Shown: positions 49,773 through 58,835 of the stretch, piece after piece
How positions within the stretch are numbered: position 1 is the first letter of the stretch
Layout of the letters: the number at the start of each line of letters is the position of its first letter
NCBI RefSeq assembly: GCF_001445655.1
Contig: NZ_LNBE01000004.1
Span: 2,108,001 to 2,172,000 of the forward strand
DNA from: Streptomyces roseifaciens
Lineage (GTDB): Bacteria > Actinomycetota > Actinomycetes > Streptomycetales > Streptomycetaceae
Direction of reading: 5' to 3'
Length of the DNA stretch: 64,000 nt
Made by a program: the position numbers and the translations under genes
Notes under the pieces: model-generated
Told to the model about the DNA's origin: nothing
Databases searched by the model: none
What the model saw: the letters and a program-made list of their open reading frames with translations, nothing else

Positions 49773-50054
49773 AACAGGCTGGCAGCGGGGGGAGGGGGCT
49801 TGGGCCCGTGGGATGGCTTGAGGCCGGTGGGGGGCCGGCGCACTCCTGCCGTCACGGATGCGGGCGCGTGAGGAGACCTTGCGCATAGGTCGTGGCTGAG
49901 GGGGAGCTGGCTGCTGCCGCGGTGCGGCTGGGGCCGGTGGGGGCGCGCCGCTCAGCGCGCCACCATCGTGGTTGCGCGGGTGGGTTCGGGTTCGGGTTGG
50001 TGGGGGCTGGGGGCTGTTTGGGCGCGGAAATCCACCGGCCTGGGAAGTACGGGT

Positions 50055-50100
50055 GGCGGATAAGTGGCCCGGGATGGCGGCCGAGTGTCTCAACCGCCCC
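50055..50100 (+). repeat. Dispersed repeat copy A
   Basis: Core begins GGCGGATAAGTGGCCCGGGA. Copies B (50931-50978) and C (51060-51107) have the same orientation and 75-85% similar cores; A and B also share CCGGCCTGGG about 20 nt upstream. Partial copies with GGCTGGCCGCCTCAGCA occur near 50190 and 50228. Non-coding by codon bias. Confidence 0.75.
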
Positions 50101-50347
50101 AGCCGTATCTCCCCACCTCACGAGCCTCTGGCTTGGGCCGGTAGCGGCGGCGGAATGCGGCGGGGGAGGGAGGCTGGCCGCCTCAGCAACCGCGGCGGGG
50201 TGGCCCCCACCCAGGGCGGCGGCTGGCCGCCTCAGCAGTCCCACCAGGGCCCTCTTGGATCGGGTGGTTCCGCTGGCCCGGGTAGGGGGTGTTGACGGTA
50301 GTCACGAACGTCGCCGGGGCAAGCAGGTCGCAGTTCCTGGTGATGAC

Positions 50348-50815
50348 TCAGTGTTGGATCAGGCCGCCGACCGGGACAGGAGCAACGTGGCCGGTTGCCG
50401 GAAGGGCCTGTGCCAGGGCGAGGCCGATGTCGACCAGCGATGACCGGCGCAGGCCGGCGACGTCGGAGACCCGAGTCCAGACTGACTCGGCGATTTCGCC
50501 GTTCGGCTCAGGCCGGAGCCGGCCGCCAGTGATACGGACCCGGTAGAAGATGCCGACATTCTGGTGCTCGACTCCCGCACGCGCGGCGGCCGCAGGGATC
50601 ACCCGTGAGTCCACTCCCAGCAGGCGATCCACCACCGCGGCGCAGCCGGTCTCCTCGGCGACCTCCCGGATCACCGCATCGAACGGATCCTCCCCGTGCT
50701 CGACCCTGCCGCCCGGAAGAGTCCAGCGACTCCCGCCCTCCGGTGGTACGTAGCGGGCGAGCAGCACCCGCCCGTCCTCGATACACACGGCGTACGCCGC
50801 CAACCGGAAGCTCAT
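50348..50815 (-). CDS. NUDIX hydrolase
   Basis: 155 aa. The Nudix box is complete at residues 36-58 (G36, E42, R50-E51, E54-E55, G57 in GRVEHGEDPFDAVIREVAEETG region). It hydrolyses nucleoside-diphosphate-linked substrates; which one is not clear. ATG at 50815 with GGGAGG 7 nt upstream. It lies alone in the centre of a long inverted repeat. Confidence 0.92.
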   Translation of the reverse strand: MSFRLAAYAVCIEDGRVLLARYVPPEGGSRWTLPGGRVEHGEDPFDAVIREVAEETGCAAVVDRLLGVDSRVIPAAAARAGVEHQNVGIFYRVRITGGRLRPEPNGEIAESVWTRVSDVAGLRRSSLVDIGLALAQALPATGHVAPVPVGGLIQH

Positions 50816-50930
50816 CCCCGCACCTCCCCGCCGGACCTTACCCAACGTCCAAGCTCCGCGCATCGCTACGCGGAGTGGGTGCTTACAAACACTCTTGGGC
50901 TCACAAACCCCCGGCCTGGGCCCGTAGCTT

Positions 50931-50978
50931 GGCGGATAGGCGCCCCGGGATGGCAGCCGAGCGCCTCAGAACCCCTGC
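50931..50978 (+). repeat. Dispersed repeat copy B
   Basis: Core GGCGGATAGGCGCCCCGGGA then TGGCAGCCGAGCGCCTCAG; see copy A at 50055. It lies between the NUDIX promoter and copy C. Confidence 0.72.
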
Positions 50979-51059
50979 ACGGCCTCCTCGCCCCACACAC
51001 CCGCAAGCCCGGGCCATAGCCTCGTTGCCTCGCAACCTTCCGGGCGTGGGCCGTGGCCC

Positions 51060-51107
51060 GGCGGATAAGTGGGCCGGGATGGCGGCTGTGCGCCTCAGCA
51101 GCCCCAC
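51060..51107 (+). repeat. Dispersed repeat copy C
   Basis: Core GGCGGATAAGTGGGCCGGGA then TGGCGGCTGTGCGCCTCAGC; see copies A and B. It ends next to the right inverted-repeat arm. Confidence 0.72.
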
Positions 51108-51468
51108 TAGAGTCTCCTCGTCTCACCAGCCCCCGCTCAGGGGCAGTTTGACGCCGGCCACGATGGTGGCGCGCTGAGCGAAGCGCCCACGACGGGCCCA
51201 ACCACATCGCGCCAGCTGCCAGCTCCCCCGTCAGCCACAACCGGACAGGCCGATCTCCTCACGCGCCCGCATCCGTGACGGCAGGAGTACGGCGGCCAAC
51301 CCCCACTCAGCGAGCAGTTCACCCACCGAACCCCAGCCCCCATCCCTCCCCTTGCTGCCAGCCTGCCTTGACCCTGACCACCCCCAAAGGGGCAGCCGGC
51401 CGCAGAGCGCGCGCCATCGCTCAGGCCGGTGTCCGCCGCCCGCCCGCAGGGCGCCGCTCGCCGCTCCC

Positions 51469-51552
51469 TGACGAAAGGTGGCGCGCCCTCGCCGGAAGAT
51501 GGCGCGCGCCTAGACGAAGGTGATGCGCTCCTAGACCAAAGGCGGACGCCTC
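51469..51552 (+). promoter_or_regulatory. Four 20-22 bp direct repeats upstream of the DUF418 gene
   Basis: Imperfect copies start at 51469, 51491, 51511 and 51532, consensus TAGACGAAGGTGGCGCGCC, spaced about two helical turns. They end 29 nt before the start codon, so they cover the promoter. They look like an array of binding sites for an activator or repressor. Confidence 0.6.
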
Positions 51553-51581
51553 ACCACCTGCTGTTTCCCTAGCGTCGAAGC

Positions 51582-52889
51582 ATGACGGTCGACACCACCG
51601 GCGGGGCCGGCAGCACCCCGGTCCCAGCCCCGGTCCCAGCCCCAGCCCCGCGCCGTGGCGGCGTACGCTCCGCCGAGCGGGCCCTCGCGCCCGATCTTGC
51701 GCGCGGGACCATGCTGCTGTTCATCGTGTTGTCGAACACCACGTTCCACTTGTGGAAGTCCGAGTACGGGCCCTCGGGGTGGCAGCCCGTGACCGGGGGA
51801 TGGCTGGACCACGCGGTCCAGTTCGCGATGATCACGGCGCTCGACCTGCGGGTCTATCCGCTCTTCGCCTTCCTCTTCGGCTACGGCATGATGCAGCTCT
51901 TCCTGCGCCTGACCGCCGCCGGGGCCGGGGCCGGGGCCGGCGAACGCGACGCGGTCGGGATCCTGCGCAGGCGCAGCCTGCTCCTGATAGTCATCGGGCT
52001 CGCCCACTCCTCCCTGCTCATGGCGGGCGACATCGTCGGCTACTACGGGCTGCTGAGCCTCGCCCTCGCCCCGCTCTTCCTCCGGCGGAGCGAGCGCGTC
52101 CTGAAGTGGTGGATCGCGATCGCCGCCGCGCAGCTGGTGCTCGTGTCCGCTCAGCCGGTCATATCGGCACTGCTCCGAGGGGAGCTGGGGTCGCTGGGGG
52201 ACGCGGGTGCGGAACCGGGGGCCGCGGCCTACGGCGCGGGCGAGGAGAGTTGGTTCGCGGCGGCCGGGACCCGGCTGACGACCGGCCTCTTCGTCACCTT
52301 CACCGCTGCTCCCTTCTCTCTGATCGGCGGAGGCTACGTCATCTTCCTGCTCGGCTTCTGGGCCGCGCGCCGCCGCATCCTGGAGGAGTCGGGCCGCCAC
52401 CTGCCGCTGCTGCGCCGCACGGCGGTCCTCGGCATCGCGGTCGGCTGGCTCGGCGCGCTGCCCGCGGCCCTCGCCCATGTCGGGGCACTCAAGGTGCCGG
52501 ACGATGCGCAGAGCGAGTCCGGGGCGCTGACGGTGCTCCGGGAGATCACGGGGTACGGGGCCGGGCTCGGCTACGTCGCGGTGGTGGCGTTGTTCGTGCA
52601 CTGGTGGAGCGGGCGGGCGGCACGGGGGAGCGCGAAGGCCGCAGTAGCCGTCACGGCCATAGCCGCCGTGGGCAAGCGGTCCCTGTCCAGCTACCTCGCC
52701 CACTCGCTGCTCTTCGCCCCGCTGCTCGCGGCCTGGGGCCTGGGTATAGGCGCCCGCCTGACCAGCGCCACGATGGCCCTGTTCGCGGTGGGGATATGGC
52801 TGGTGACGGTGGCCGGGGCGTACGCGCTGGAACGCCGGGGGTGGCGGGGGCCGGTGGAGGTGGTGCTGCGGCGGCTGATGTACCGGTAG
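51582..52889 (+). CDS. DUF418 membrane protein
   Basis: 435 aa with about ten membrane helices. Hallmarks of the DUF418 family: APDLARGTMLLFIVLSNTTFH near the start, LRVYPLFAFLFGYGM, RRRSLLLIVIGLAHSSLLMAGDIVGYYG and the C-terminal GKRSLSSYLAHSLLFAPLLAAWGLG. The family is distantly related to membrane acyltransferases; function unknown. N-terminal 30 residues contain a VPAPVPAPAP repeat. ATG at 51582. Confidence 0.9.
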   Translation: MTVDTTGGAGSTPVPAPVPAPAPRRGGVRSAERALAPDLARGTMLLFIVLSNTTFHLWKSEYGPSGWQPVTGGWLDHAVQFAMITALDLRVYPLFAFLFGYGMMQLFLRLTAAGAGAGAGERDAVGILRRRSLLLIVIGLAHSSLLMAGDIVGYYGLLSLALAPLFLRRSERVLKWWIAIAAAQLVLVSAQPVISALLRGELGSLGDAGAEPGAAAYGAGEESWFAAAGTRLTTGLFVTFTAAPFSLIGGGYVIFLLGFWAARRRILEESGRHLPLLRRTAVLGIAVGWLGALPAALAHVGALKVPDDAQSESGALTVLREITGYGAGLGYVAVVALFVHWWSGRAARGSAKAAVAVTAIAAVGKRSLSSYLAHSLLFAPLLAAWGLGIGARLTSATMALFAVGIWLVTVAGAYALERRGWRGPVEVVLRRLMYR

Positions 52890-52890
52890 C

Positions 52891-52997
52891 GGTCCAAGCG
52901 GTCCAAGCGGCCCACGCATCCGCTCGGTCCGCTGGGTCCACTGGGTCCGCTGGGTCCGCTGGGTCCGCTGGGTCCACTCGGTCCGCCGGATCCGCCG
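52891..52997. repeat. 9-nt tandem repeat array (GGTCCGCTG)
   Basis: Eight consecutive 9-nt units from 52926 to 52997, preceded by two GGTCCAAGC units and one variant (52891-52917). It begins just after the DUF418 stop and ends 7 nt before the convergent gene. Confidence 0.9.
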
Positions 52998-53004
52998 GCA
53001 GAAC

Positions 53005-54132
53005 CTAGCGCAACGCGTTCCCCAGCAAGTCCGCACCAAGGCGGCCGACGAGCTCGATGTCGAGCTCGTGGAAGACATACCGCCCTTGCCTGCGGGTGCG
53101 GGTGAGACCGGCCTTCTTCAGGACGCCGAGGTGCCGGGACACCTCAGGTGCGGTGAGGCCGTTGGCGTCTGCCAGTTCCGTGGTCGAGTGGGGCCCCCGG
53201 GCCAGGGTCCGGCACAGGCGAAGCCGGAGGGGGTGGGCGACGGCCTCCAGGCGTTGTTGGACCACCGCCAGCGAAAGCGCCGGCGGCAGCTCGGGCACGG
53301 CGACGGGGTACTGGAGGACCGGCCGGTCGCCGTGGGCGTCCCGGACGACGAGGTGCGGCCATCCGAAGGCCGTGGGGAGGAGGACCAGTCCGGTGGAGGT
53401 GGCTTTCACCCGGCCGTCCTGCAGTTTGTCGATCACCAGGTGGTGGCGTTCGGTGTCCAGAGTGATGGCGGGGGAGACCGCAGAGACGGCATGCGCCAGG
53501 CCGCGGCGCTTGAGAAGTTCGATCTTGTGGCGGGCGTCGGCGGCCAGTTGGGGGCGGACGTTCTGCCAGACCTCGCCGAAGAAGTGCCGTTCGCAGTCCT
53601 CCAGGAGCCGGCGGAGCCAGGCGCGTACCTTCTGGGGGTCCTCCAGCAGCCGGTCGGCGAACGCGGCCTGCCGCAGCCCGCGCGCTGCGGCGAGCTCCCG
53701 GGCCCGTCGGCGGTCCTCGGGCCGGCGCAGTGGTGACGGCCTGGGGTGGGCGAACGAGGTGGCGCAGGAGATCTCCACCGCGGCGACGACGAAGGCGTCG
53801 TCGTCCAGCCGGTCCCATGCGTCCAGCTCCTCTTCGAGGCGGGATGCTTTGAGGTCGGCCGCTGCGACATCGGTCCCGTTGAGGGCCGCCGCTGCGCTGC
53901 CGGGCAGGAACAGGTCCGATCGCGTGGAGCGCCAGAGGATGTCCGCCTCGTGGAGCCGGTCGGCCAGGTCCGGAGGGAGGTGGGCCCTGGTCCGGGAGGC
54001 CCAGTCGAGGAGGCCGGGGTGGTGGGACGGCTCGGCCAGGACGTGCAGCACCGCCCCCAGCTCGGCAAGGGGCGACACCGCGAAGGACACGCGGTCCAGC
54101 GGTACGTCCGAGACATCGATCACCACGCTCAC
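53005..54132 (-). CDS. ArsR-type regulator with DUF5937-like N-terminal domain
   Basis: 375 aa. The C-terminal ~80 residues are a winged helix (RLEAVAHPLRLRLCRTLARGPHSTTELADANGLTAPEVSRHLGVLKKAGLTRTRRQGRYVFHEL). The first 280 residues, starting VIDVSDVPLDRVSFAVSPLAELGAVLHVL, match the large N-terminal module annotated as DUF5937 in Streptomyces. Likely a one-component transcription factor; ligand and targets unknown. GTG at 54132. Confidence 0.85.
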   Translation of the reverse strand: MSVVIDVSDVPLDRVSFAVSPLAELGAVLHVLAEPSHHPGLLDWASRTRAHLPPDLADRLHEADILWRSTRSDLFLPGSAAAALNGTDVAAADLKASRLEEELDAWDRLDDDAFVVAAVEISCATSFAHPRPSPLRRPEDRRRARELAAARGLRQAAFADRLLEDPQKVRAWLRRLLEDCERHFFGEVWQNVRPQLAADARHKIELLKRRGLAHAVSAVSPAITLDTERHHLVIDKLQDGRVKATSTGLVLLPTAFGWPHLVVRDAHGDRPVLQYPVAVPELPPALSLAVVQQRLEAVAHPLRLRLCRTLARGPHSTTELADANGLTAPEVSRHLGVLKKAGLTRTRRQGRYVFHELDIELVGRLGADLLGNALR

Positions 54133-54184
54133 CGCTTCAGTCTGCCGTTCCCATGTGGGGAGCGGAGAAGGCGGGGAACGCGAA

Positions 54185-54212
54185 GCCCCCGGTGGCAGCG
54201 GCCACCGGGGGC
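54185..54212 (-). terminator. Terminator after the NCS2 permease gene
   Basis: 12-bp perfect stem (54185-54196 with 54201-54212), loop AGCG, located 28-56 nt past the stop of the leftward permease gene. Confidence 0.85.
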
Positions 54213-54240
54213 GAAGCGAGGGCGCAAGGCCGCGAGGGCG

Positions 54241-55710
54241 TTACTTCACGCCCAGCATCTGCTCGATCGGGTCGAGGAAGAAGTACACGAGGAAGCAGAG
54301 CCCGACGACGTTGAGCAGCCACGGGATCTCGCGGCCCCGCCGGTCGGCGATCCGCAGCAGGATGAAGGCGAGCACGCCGATCCCGATGCCGTTGGTGATC
54401 GAGTACGTGAACGGCATCGCGATGATCGTCAGGAACGCCGGCACCGCGATGGTGAAGTCGCTCCAGTCGATCTCCTTGACGTTGGCCGCCATGATCAGGA
54501 AGCCGACGACGAGGAGTGCGGGCGTGGCGGCCTGCGAGGGGACGACCGTGGCGAGCGGGGTGAAGACCAGGGCGAGGAGGAAGAGGCCGCCGGTCATCAG
54601 GTTGGCGAGGCCCGTGCGGGCGCCTTCGCCGACGCCCGCCGTGGACTCCACGAAGCAGGTGTTGGCCGAGGCCGAGCCCAGGCCGCCGGCGGCGACGGCG
54701 ACGCCGTCGACCATCAGGATCTTGCCCATGTTGGGCAGCTGGCCGTTCTCGTCGGTGAGCCCGGCCTCCTCGCCGACGCCGATGATCGTGCCCATCGCGT
54801 CGAAGAAGCCCGAGAGCAGCACGGTGAAGACGAACAGGCAGCCGGTCAGCAGCCCGACCTCCTGGAAGCCGCCGAAGAGGCTGATGTCACCGATGAGGCC
54901 GAAGTCGGGGGCGCCCACGATCTTGTCCGGCACCTGGGGGACGGACAGGCCCCAGCTCGCGCCGGGGATCTTGGCGATGGAGTTGATCAGGATGGCGACG
55001 AGCGTCATCGCGACGATGCCGATGAGGATCGCGCCGCGCGTCTTCCGTACGACGAGGATGAACGTCAGGGCGAGGCCGGCGACGAAGACCAGCACGGGCC
55101 AGCCCTGCAGCTGGCCGCCCTGGCCGAGGCCCAGCGGCACGGTGGTGTGGGCGGCGTCCGGGTTGCGGGTGACGAAGCCGGAGTCGACCAGTCCGATCAG
55201 CGAGATGAACAGGCCGATGCCGATCGCGATGGCGCGCCGCAGCCCGCCCGGGATGGCGTCCATGACGCGCTGCCGCAGGCCGGAGGCGACGAGCACCATC
55301 AGCACCAGGCCCGCCAGGACGACCATGCCCATAGCGTCCGGCCAGCTCATCTTGGGTGCGAGCTGGAGCGAGACGACGGCGTTGATACCGAGGCCGGCGG
55401 CGCAGGCGATCGGCACGTTGCCGATGACGCCCATGAGGACGGTGCTGAGCCCGGCCATCAGGGCGGTGGCCGTGACCAGCTGGGCGTTGTCCAGCTGGTG
55501 ACCGAACTTGTCCTGGCCGGCCCCGAGGATGATCGGGTTCAGGACGACGATGTAGGCCATCGCAAAGAAGGTGGCCAGGCCGCCGCGGAGCTCCCGGGAG
55601 ACGGAGGAGCCGCGCTCGGTGATCCGGAAGTACCGGTCGAGGGCGCCCTTGGGCTGGGACGGCGGGGGCGACTGCTGGGCGTCGACCGGGGAAGTGGCCG
55701 AGGTGGGCAT
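54241..55710 (-). CDS. NCS2-family purine permease (AzgA-like)
   Basis: 489 aa with about twelve to fourteen membrane segments. Signature stretches RYFRITERGSSVSRELRGGLATFFAMAYIVVLNPIIL, ACAAGLGINAVVSLQLAP and ASANTCFVESTAGVGEGARTGL identify the adenine/guanine/hypoxanthine transporter branch. ATG at 55710 with TGAGGT 6 nt upstream. A palindromic operator lies about 60 nt upstream, suggesting purine- or urate-type control. Monocistronic with its own terminator. Confidence 0.92.
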   Translation of the reverse strand: MPTSATSPVDAQQSPPPSQPKGALDRYFRITERGSSVSRELRGGLATFFAMAYIVVLNPIILGAGQDKFGHQLDNAQLVTATALMAGLSTVLMGVIGNVPIACAAGLGINAVVSLQLAPKMSWPDAMGMVVLAGLVLMVLVASGLRQRVMDAIPGGLRRAIAIGIGLFISLIGLVDSGFVTRNPDAAHTTVPLGLGQGGQLQGWPVLVFVAGLALTFILVVRKTRGAILIGIVAMTLVAILINSIAKIPGASWGLSVPQVPDKIVGAPDFGLIGDISLFGGFQEVGLLTGCLFVFTVLLSGFFDAMGTIIGVGEEAGLTDENGQLPNMGKILMVDGVAVAAGGLGSASANTCFVESTAGVGEGARTGLANLMTGGLFLLALVFTPLATVVPSQAATPALLVVGFLIMAANVKEIDWSDFTIAVPAFLTIIAMPFTYSITNGIGIGVLAFILLRIADRRGREIPWLLNVVGLCFLVYFFLDPIEQMLGVK

Positions 55711-55769
55711 ACGGGACCTCAGTCGGATGGGCCTACACGGGGGACGTAGGCGGCGGGGGGACGCGAATA

Positions 55770-55788
55770 GATCATGAACTGTATGATC
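55770..55788. promoter_or_regulatory. Candidate operator upstream of the NCS2 permease
   Basis: GATCAT-GAACTGT-ATGATC, perfect 6-bp arms with a 7-nt spacer, 19 bp in all, in an AT-rich patch 60-78 nt upstream of the permease start. Confidence 0.6.
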
Positions 55789-55955
55789 AAACAAAACCAG
55801 CCAGTCATTTTCCGTTCGATTCAGTATGAATAAACAAGCTCGCGATTGCTATCTCCGCGCGTAGACCCTTGTGCGCCAAGGGGTCCGCGCCGGGGCGCAC
55901 GTCGTCGGCAGGGCTTGCGCCGGGCCTCCGCCCCCCACGGACTACGCTTGCGCCC

Positions 55956-56240
55956 ATGACGAAGTGGACACCCAGGCACGAAGCGCCGGAGCCCCTGGAG
56001 GGCAACGTCGTCGCCACCATCACCGGCGGCACCGTCATCTGGTTCGTCCTCTTCCTCGTCCAGATCCCCTTCTACGGCTGGTTCCGGGACCACGGTCACC
56101 TGTGGTGGGTGTGGACGTGCCTGGCCGGCGGCGGTCTCGGCCTGATCGGCGTCTGGTACGTCCGCAAGCGCGACGCGGCGATCCGCCGCGCGGAGGCGGC
56201 CGCGCAGCGGGAAACGGCGGGAACGGGCCCTCAGGCCTGA
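55956..56240 (+). CDS. DUF2530 membrane protein
   Basis: 94 aa. EPLEGNVVATITGGTVIWFVLFLVQIPFYGWF then a second helix WVWTCLAGGGLGLIGVWYVRKRDAAIRRAE: the two-TM DUF2530 pattern. Function unknown. ATG at 55956; no clear ribosome site, possibly leaderless. Separate from the P-type ATPase gene 121 nt downstream. Confidence 0.85.
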   Translation: MTKWTPRHEAPEPLEGNVVATITGGTVIWFVLFLVQIPFYGWFRDHGHLWWVWTCLAGGGLGLIGVWYVRKRDAAIRRAEAAAQRETAGTGPQA

Positions 56241-56361
56241 CGGGCCTGCCGGCCCCGGGGCCACCACGGCTGGCCGCCCGGAATCCGGGGTGGCCGAAAC
56301 CGGCCGAAACCCCACCCCTCTCGACAGGTGAAGCGCCCAGCGCCCCCTTACCGTCGGACTC

Positions 56362-58806
56362 ATGAGCGATCCGGCGCAGACCGCGACCGAGGAACACCTG
56401 CCGGCGCCGCACCCGGGCCTGAGTGCGCCCGAGGTCGCCGAGCGGGTGGCCCGGGGCGAGGTCAACGACGTACCCGTCCGCTCCTCGCGTTCGACCACGG
56501 AGATCGTCCGGGCGAACGTCTTCACCCGGTTCAACGCCATCATCGGCGTCCTCTTCCTGATCATCCTGGTCGTGGGCCCGATCCAGGACGGCCTCTTCGG
56601 CTTCGTGATCGTCGCCAACACCGCGATCGGCATCATTCAGGAGCTGCGGGCCAAGAAGACCCTCGACTCGCTCGCCGTCATCGGCGAGGCGAAGCCGACC
56701 GTGCGCCGCGACGGCGCGCCCTGTGCGATCCCGACCGGGGAGATCGTCCTCGACGACGTGATCGAGCTCGGGCCCGGCGACAAGTGCGTCGTGGACGGCC
56801 GGGTCCTGGAGGCGGACGGGCTGGAGATCGACGAGTCGCTGCTGACCGGTGAGGCCGACCCGGTGCTGAAGCGGACCGGGGACCCCGTCATGTCCGGGTC
56901 CTTCGTCGTGGCGGGCGGCGGCGCCTTCACCGCCACCAAGGTCGGGCGCGAGGCGTACGCGGCCCAGCTCGCCGAGGAGGCGTCCCGCTTCACGCTCGTC
57001 CACTCCGAGCTGCGCTCCGGCATCAGCCGGATCCTCAAGTACGTGACGTGGATGATGATCCCGACGGCCGCCGGCCTGATCGTCAGCCAGTGGATCGTCC
57101 AGGACCACGACTGGAGGGAAGCGGTCCGGCGGATGGTCGCGGGGATCGTGCCCATGGTTCCCGAGGGGCTGGTGCTGCTCACCTCCGTGGCCTTCGCGAT
57201 CGGCGTGATCCGGCTGGGGCGCAAGCAGTGCCTGGTGCAGGAGCTGCCCGCGATCGAGGGCCTGGCCCGCGTCGACGTCGTCTGCCTGGACAAGACGGGC
57301 ACGCTCACCGAGGGTGGCATGGACGTCAGCGAGCTGCGCCTGCTGGACGGCGCCGTGGGCGCTGCGGCGGGCGGTGCGGCCGTCGGGCGGACGGGCGGCG
57401 CGGCGAGCGAGGCGGAGGAGGCCTACGTGCGCCAGGTGCTCGGCGCCCTCGGCGAGGCCGACCCCCGGCCCAACGCCAGCCTCCAGGCGATCATCGACGC
57501 CTATCCGGCACCGGCGCGCTGGCGTTGCACCGAGTCGCTGCCCTTCTCCTCCGCCCGGAAGTACAGCGGCGCCGCGCTGAGCACCCCCGACGGCGAGAGC
57601 GGCACGTGGCTGCTCGGCGCCCCCGACGTGCTGCTGGCCCCGGAGGCCCCGGCGCTCGCCCAGGTCGAGGAGCTCAACGCCCGGGGGCTGCGGGTGCTGC
57701 TGCTCGCCCGCGCCGCGCGCGAGCTGGACGACCCGCGCGTCACCGACGGTGTCCGGCCCACGGGGCTGGTCGTCCTGGAGCAGCGGCTGCGCCCGGACGC
57801 GGGCGACACCCTGCGCTACTTCGCCGAGCAGAACGTCTCCGCCAAGGTCATCTCGGGCGACAACGCGGTCTCCGTCGGCGCGGTCGCCGCCAAGCTGGGC
57901 CTGACCGGAGCGAAGGGCCCGGTCGACGCCCGGCGGCTGCCCGCCGGCCGGGAGGAGATGGGCGCCGCCCTGGACGAGAGCGCGGTCTTCGGGCGCGTCA
58001 CCCCACAGCAGAAGCGGGACATGGTCGGCGCGCTGCAGGCCCGGGGGCACACCGTCGCGATGACGGGCGACGGCGTCAACGACGTCCTCGCGCTGAAGGA
58101 CGCGGACATCGGCGTCTCGATGGGCTCGGGCTCCGAGGCGACCCGGGCCGTCGCCCAGATCGTGCTGCTGAACAACAGCTTCGCCACGCTGCCGTCGGTG
58201 GTGGCGGAGGGACGCCGCGTCATCGGCAACATCACGCGCGTGGCGACGCTGTTCCTGACGAAGACCGTCTACTCGGTGCTGCTGGCGATCCTCGTGGTCT
58301 GCTGGCAGGTGCCGTACCCGTTCCTGCCGCGCCACCTGACGCTGCTCTCCACGCTCACCATCGGCGTGCCCGCCTTCTTCCTGGCCCTCGCGCCGAACAA
58401 GGAGCGCGCGAAGCCGCACTTCGTACGCCGGGTGATGCGGTACGCCATCCCGGCCGGGATCATCGCGGCGGCCGCGACCTTCGCCGCGTACCTGCTGGCG
58501 CGGCACCACTACGCGGGCCCGGGCGCCCTGGACGCGGAGACCAGCGCGGCGACGCTGACGCTCTTCCTGATCTCCCTGTGGGTGCTCGCGATCATCGCGC
58601 GCCCGTACACGTGGTGGCGGATCGGCCTCGTCCTGGCCATGGGCGCGGGCTTCCTCGTCGTGCTCGTCACGCCCTGGCTGCAGCACTTCTTCGCGCTGAA
58701 GCTCGTGGGGACGACCATGCCCTGGGCCGCCGTCGCCATCGCGGCGACGGCCGCCGGGGCGCTGGAGCTGGCGTGGCGCTGGGTGGACCGGCGCTTCCCC
58801 GCGTGA
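56362..58806 (+). CDS. CtpE-like P-type cation ATPase
   Basis: 814 aa. All P-type motifs are present: TGEADP (actuator loop), PEGL in MVPEGLVLLTSVAFA, phosphorylated Asp310 in DKTGTLTEGG, and TGDGVNDVLALKDADIGVSMG. Overall it resembles mycobacterial CtpE, for which Ca2+ transport has been reported; QCLVQELPAIEGLARVDVVCLDKTG is nearly the same as remembered for that protein. No N-terminal CxxC metal-binding domain, arguing against copper. About ten membrane helices. ATG at 56362. Confidence 0.92.
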   Translation: MSDPAQTATEEHLPAPHPGLSAPEVAERVARGEVNDVPVRSSRSTTEIVRANVFTRFNAIIGVLFLIILVVGPIQDGLFGFVIVANTAIGIIQELRAKKTLDSLAVIGEAKPTVRRDGAPCAIPTGEIVLDDVIELGPGDKCVVDGRVLEADGLEIDESLLTGEADPVLKRTGDPVMSGSFVVAGGGAFTATKVGREAYAAQLAEEASRFTLVHSELRSGISRILKYVTWMMIPTAAGLIVSQWIVQDHDWREAVRRMVAGIVPMVPEGLVLLTSVAFAIGVIRLGRKQCLVQELPAIEGLARVDVVCLDKTGTLTEGGMDVSELRLLDGAVGAAAGGAAVGRTGGAASEAEEAYVRQVLGALGEADPRPNASLQAIIDAYPAPARWRCTESLPFSSARKYSGAALSTPDGESGTWLLGAPDVLLAPEAPALAQVEELNARGLRVLLLARAARELDDPRVTDGVRPTGLVVLEQRLRPDAGDTLRYFAEQNVSAKVISGDNAVSVGAVAAKLGLTGAKGPVDARRLPAGREEMGAALDESAVFGRVTPQQKRDMVGALQARGHTVAMTGDGVNDVLALKDADIGVSMGSGSEATRAVAQIVLLNNSFATLPSVVAEGRRVIGNITRVATLFLTKTVYSVLLAILVVCWQVPYPFLPRHLTLLSTLTIGVPAFFLALAPNKERAKPHFVRRVMRYAIPAGIIAAAATFAAYLLARHHYAGPGALDAETSAATLTLFLISLWVLAIIARPYTWWRIGLVLAMGAGFLVVLVTPWLQHFFALKLVGTTMPWAAVAIAATAAGALELAWRWVDRRFPA

Positions 58807-58835
58807 GCAACGAGCATGGGCGGGGAAGCATCTCC

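Larger units (their letters stand above)
49842..51288. repeat. Long inverted repeat flanking the NUDIX gene
   Basis: Core arms 49842-49876 and 51254-51288 are 35-nt perfect reverse complements. A second perfect 23-nt pair is 49949-49971 with 51158-51180. Intervening and outer sequence (about 49770-49985 against 51150-51390) is recognisably similar, so the arms are ~200 nt and diverged. The symmetry centre, near 50565, falls inside the NUDIX gene. The two gaps around that gene (49773-50347 and 50816-51581) carry no other gene. Confidence 0.85.

Noticed and set aside
52700..52980. Leftward frame rich in DPADPADP repeats
   Set aside because: It is the opposite-strand reading of the DUF418 gene end and the 9-nt array, with no independent support.
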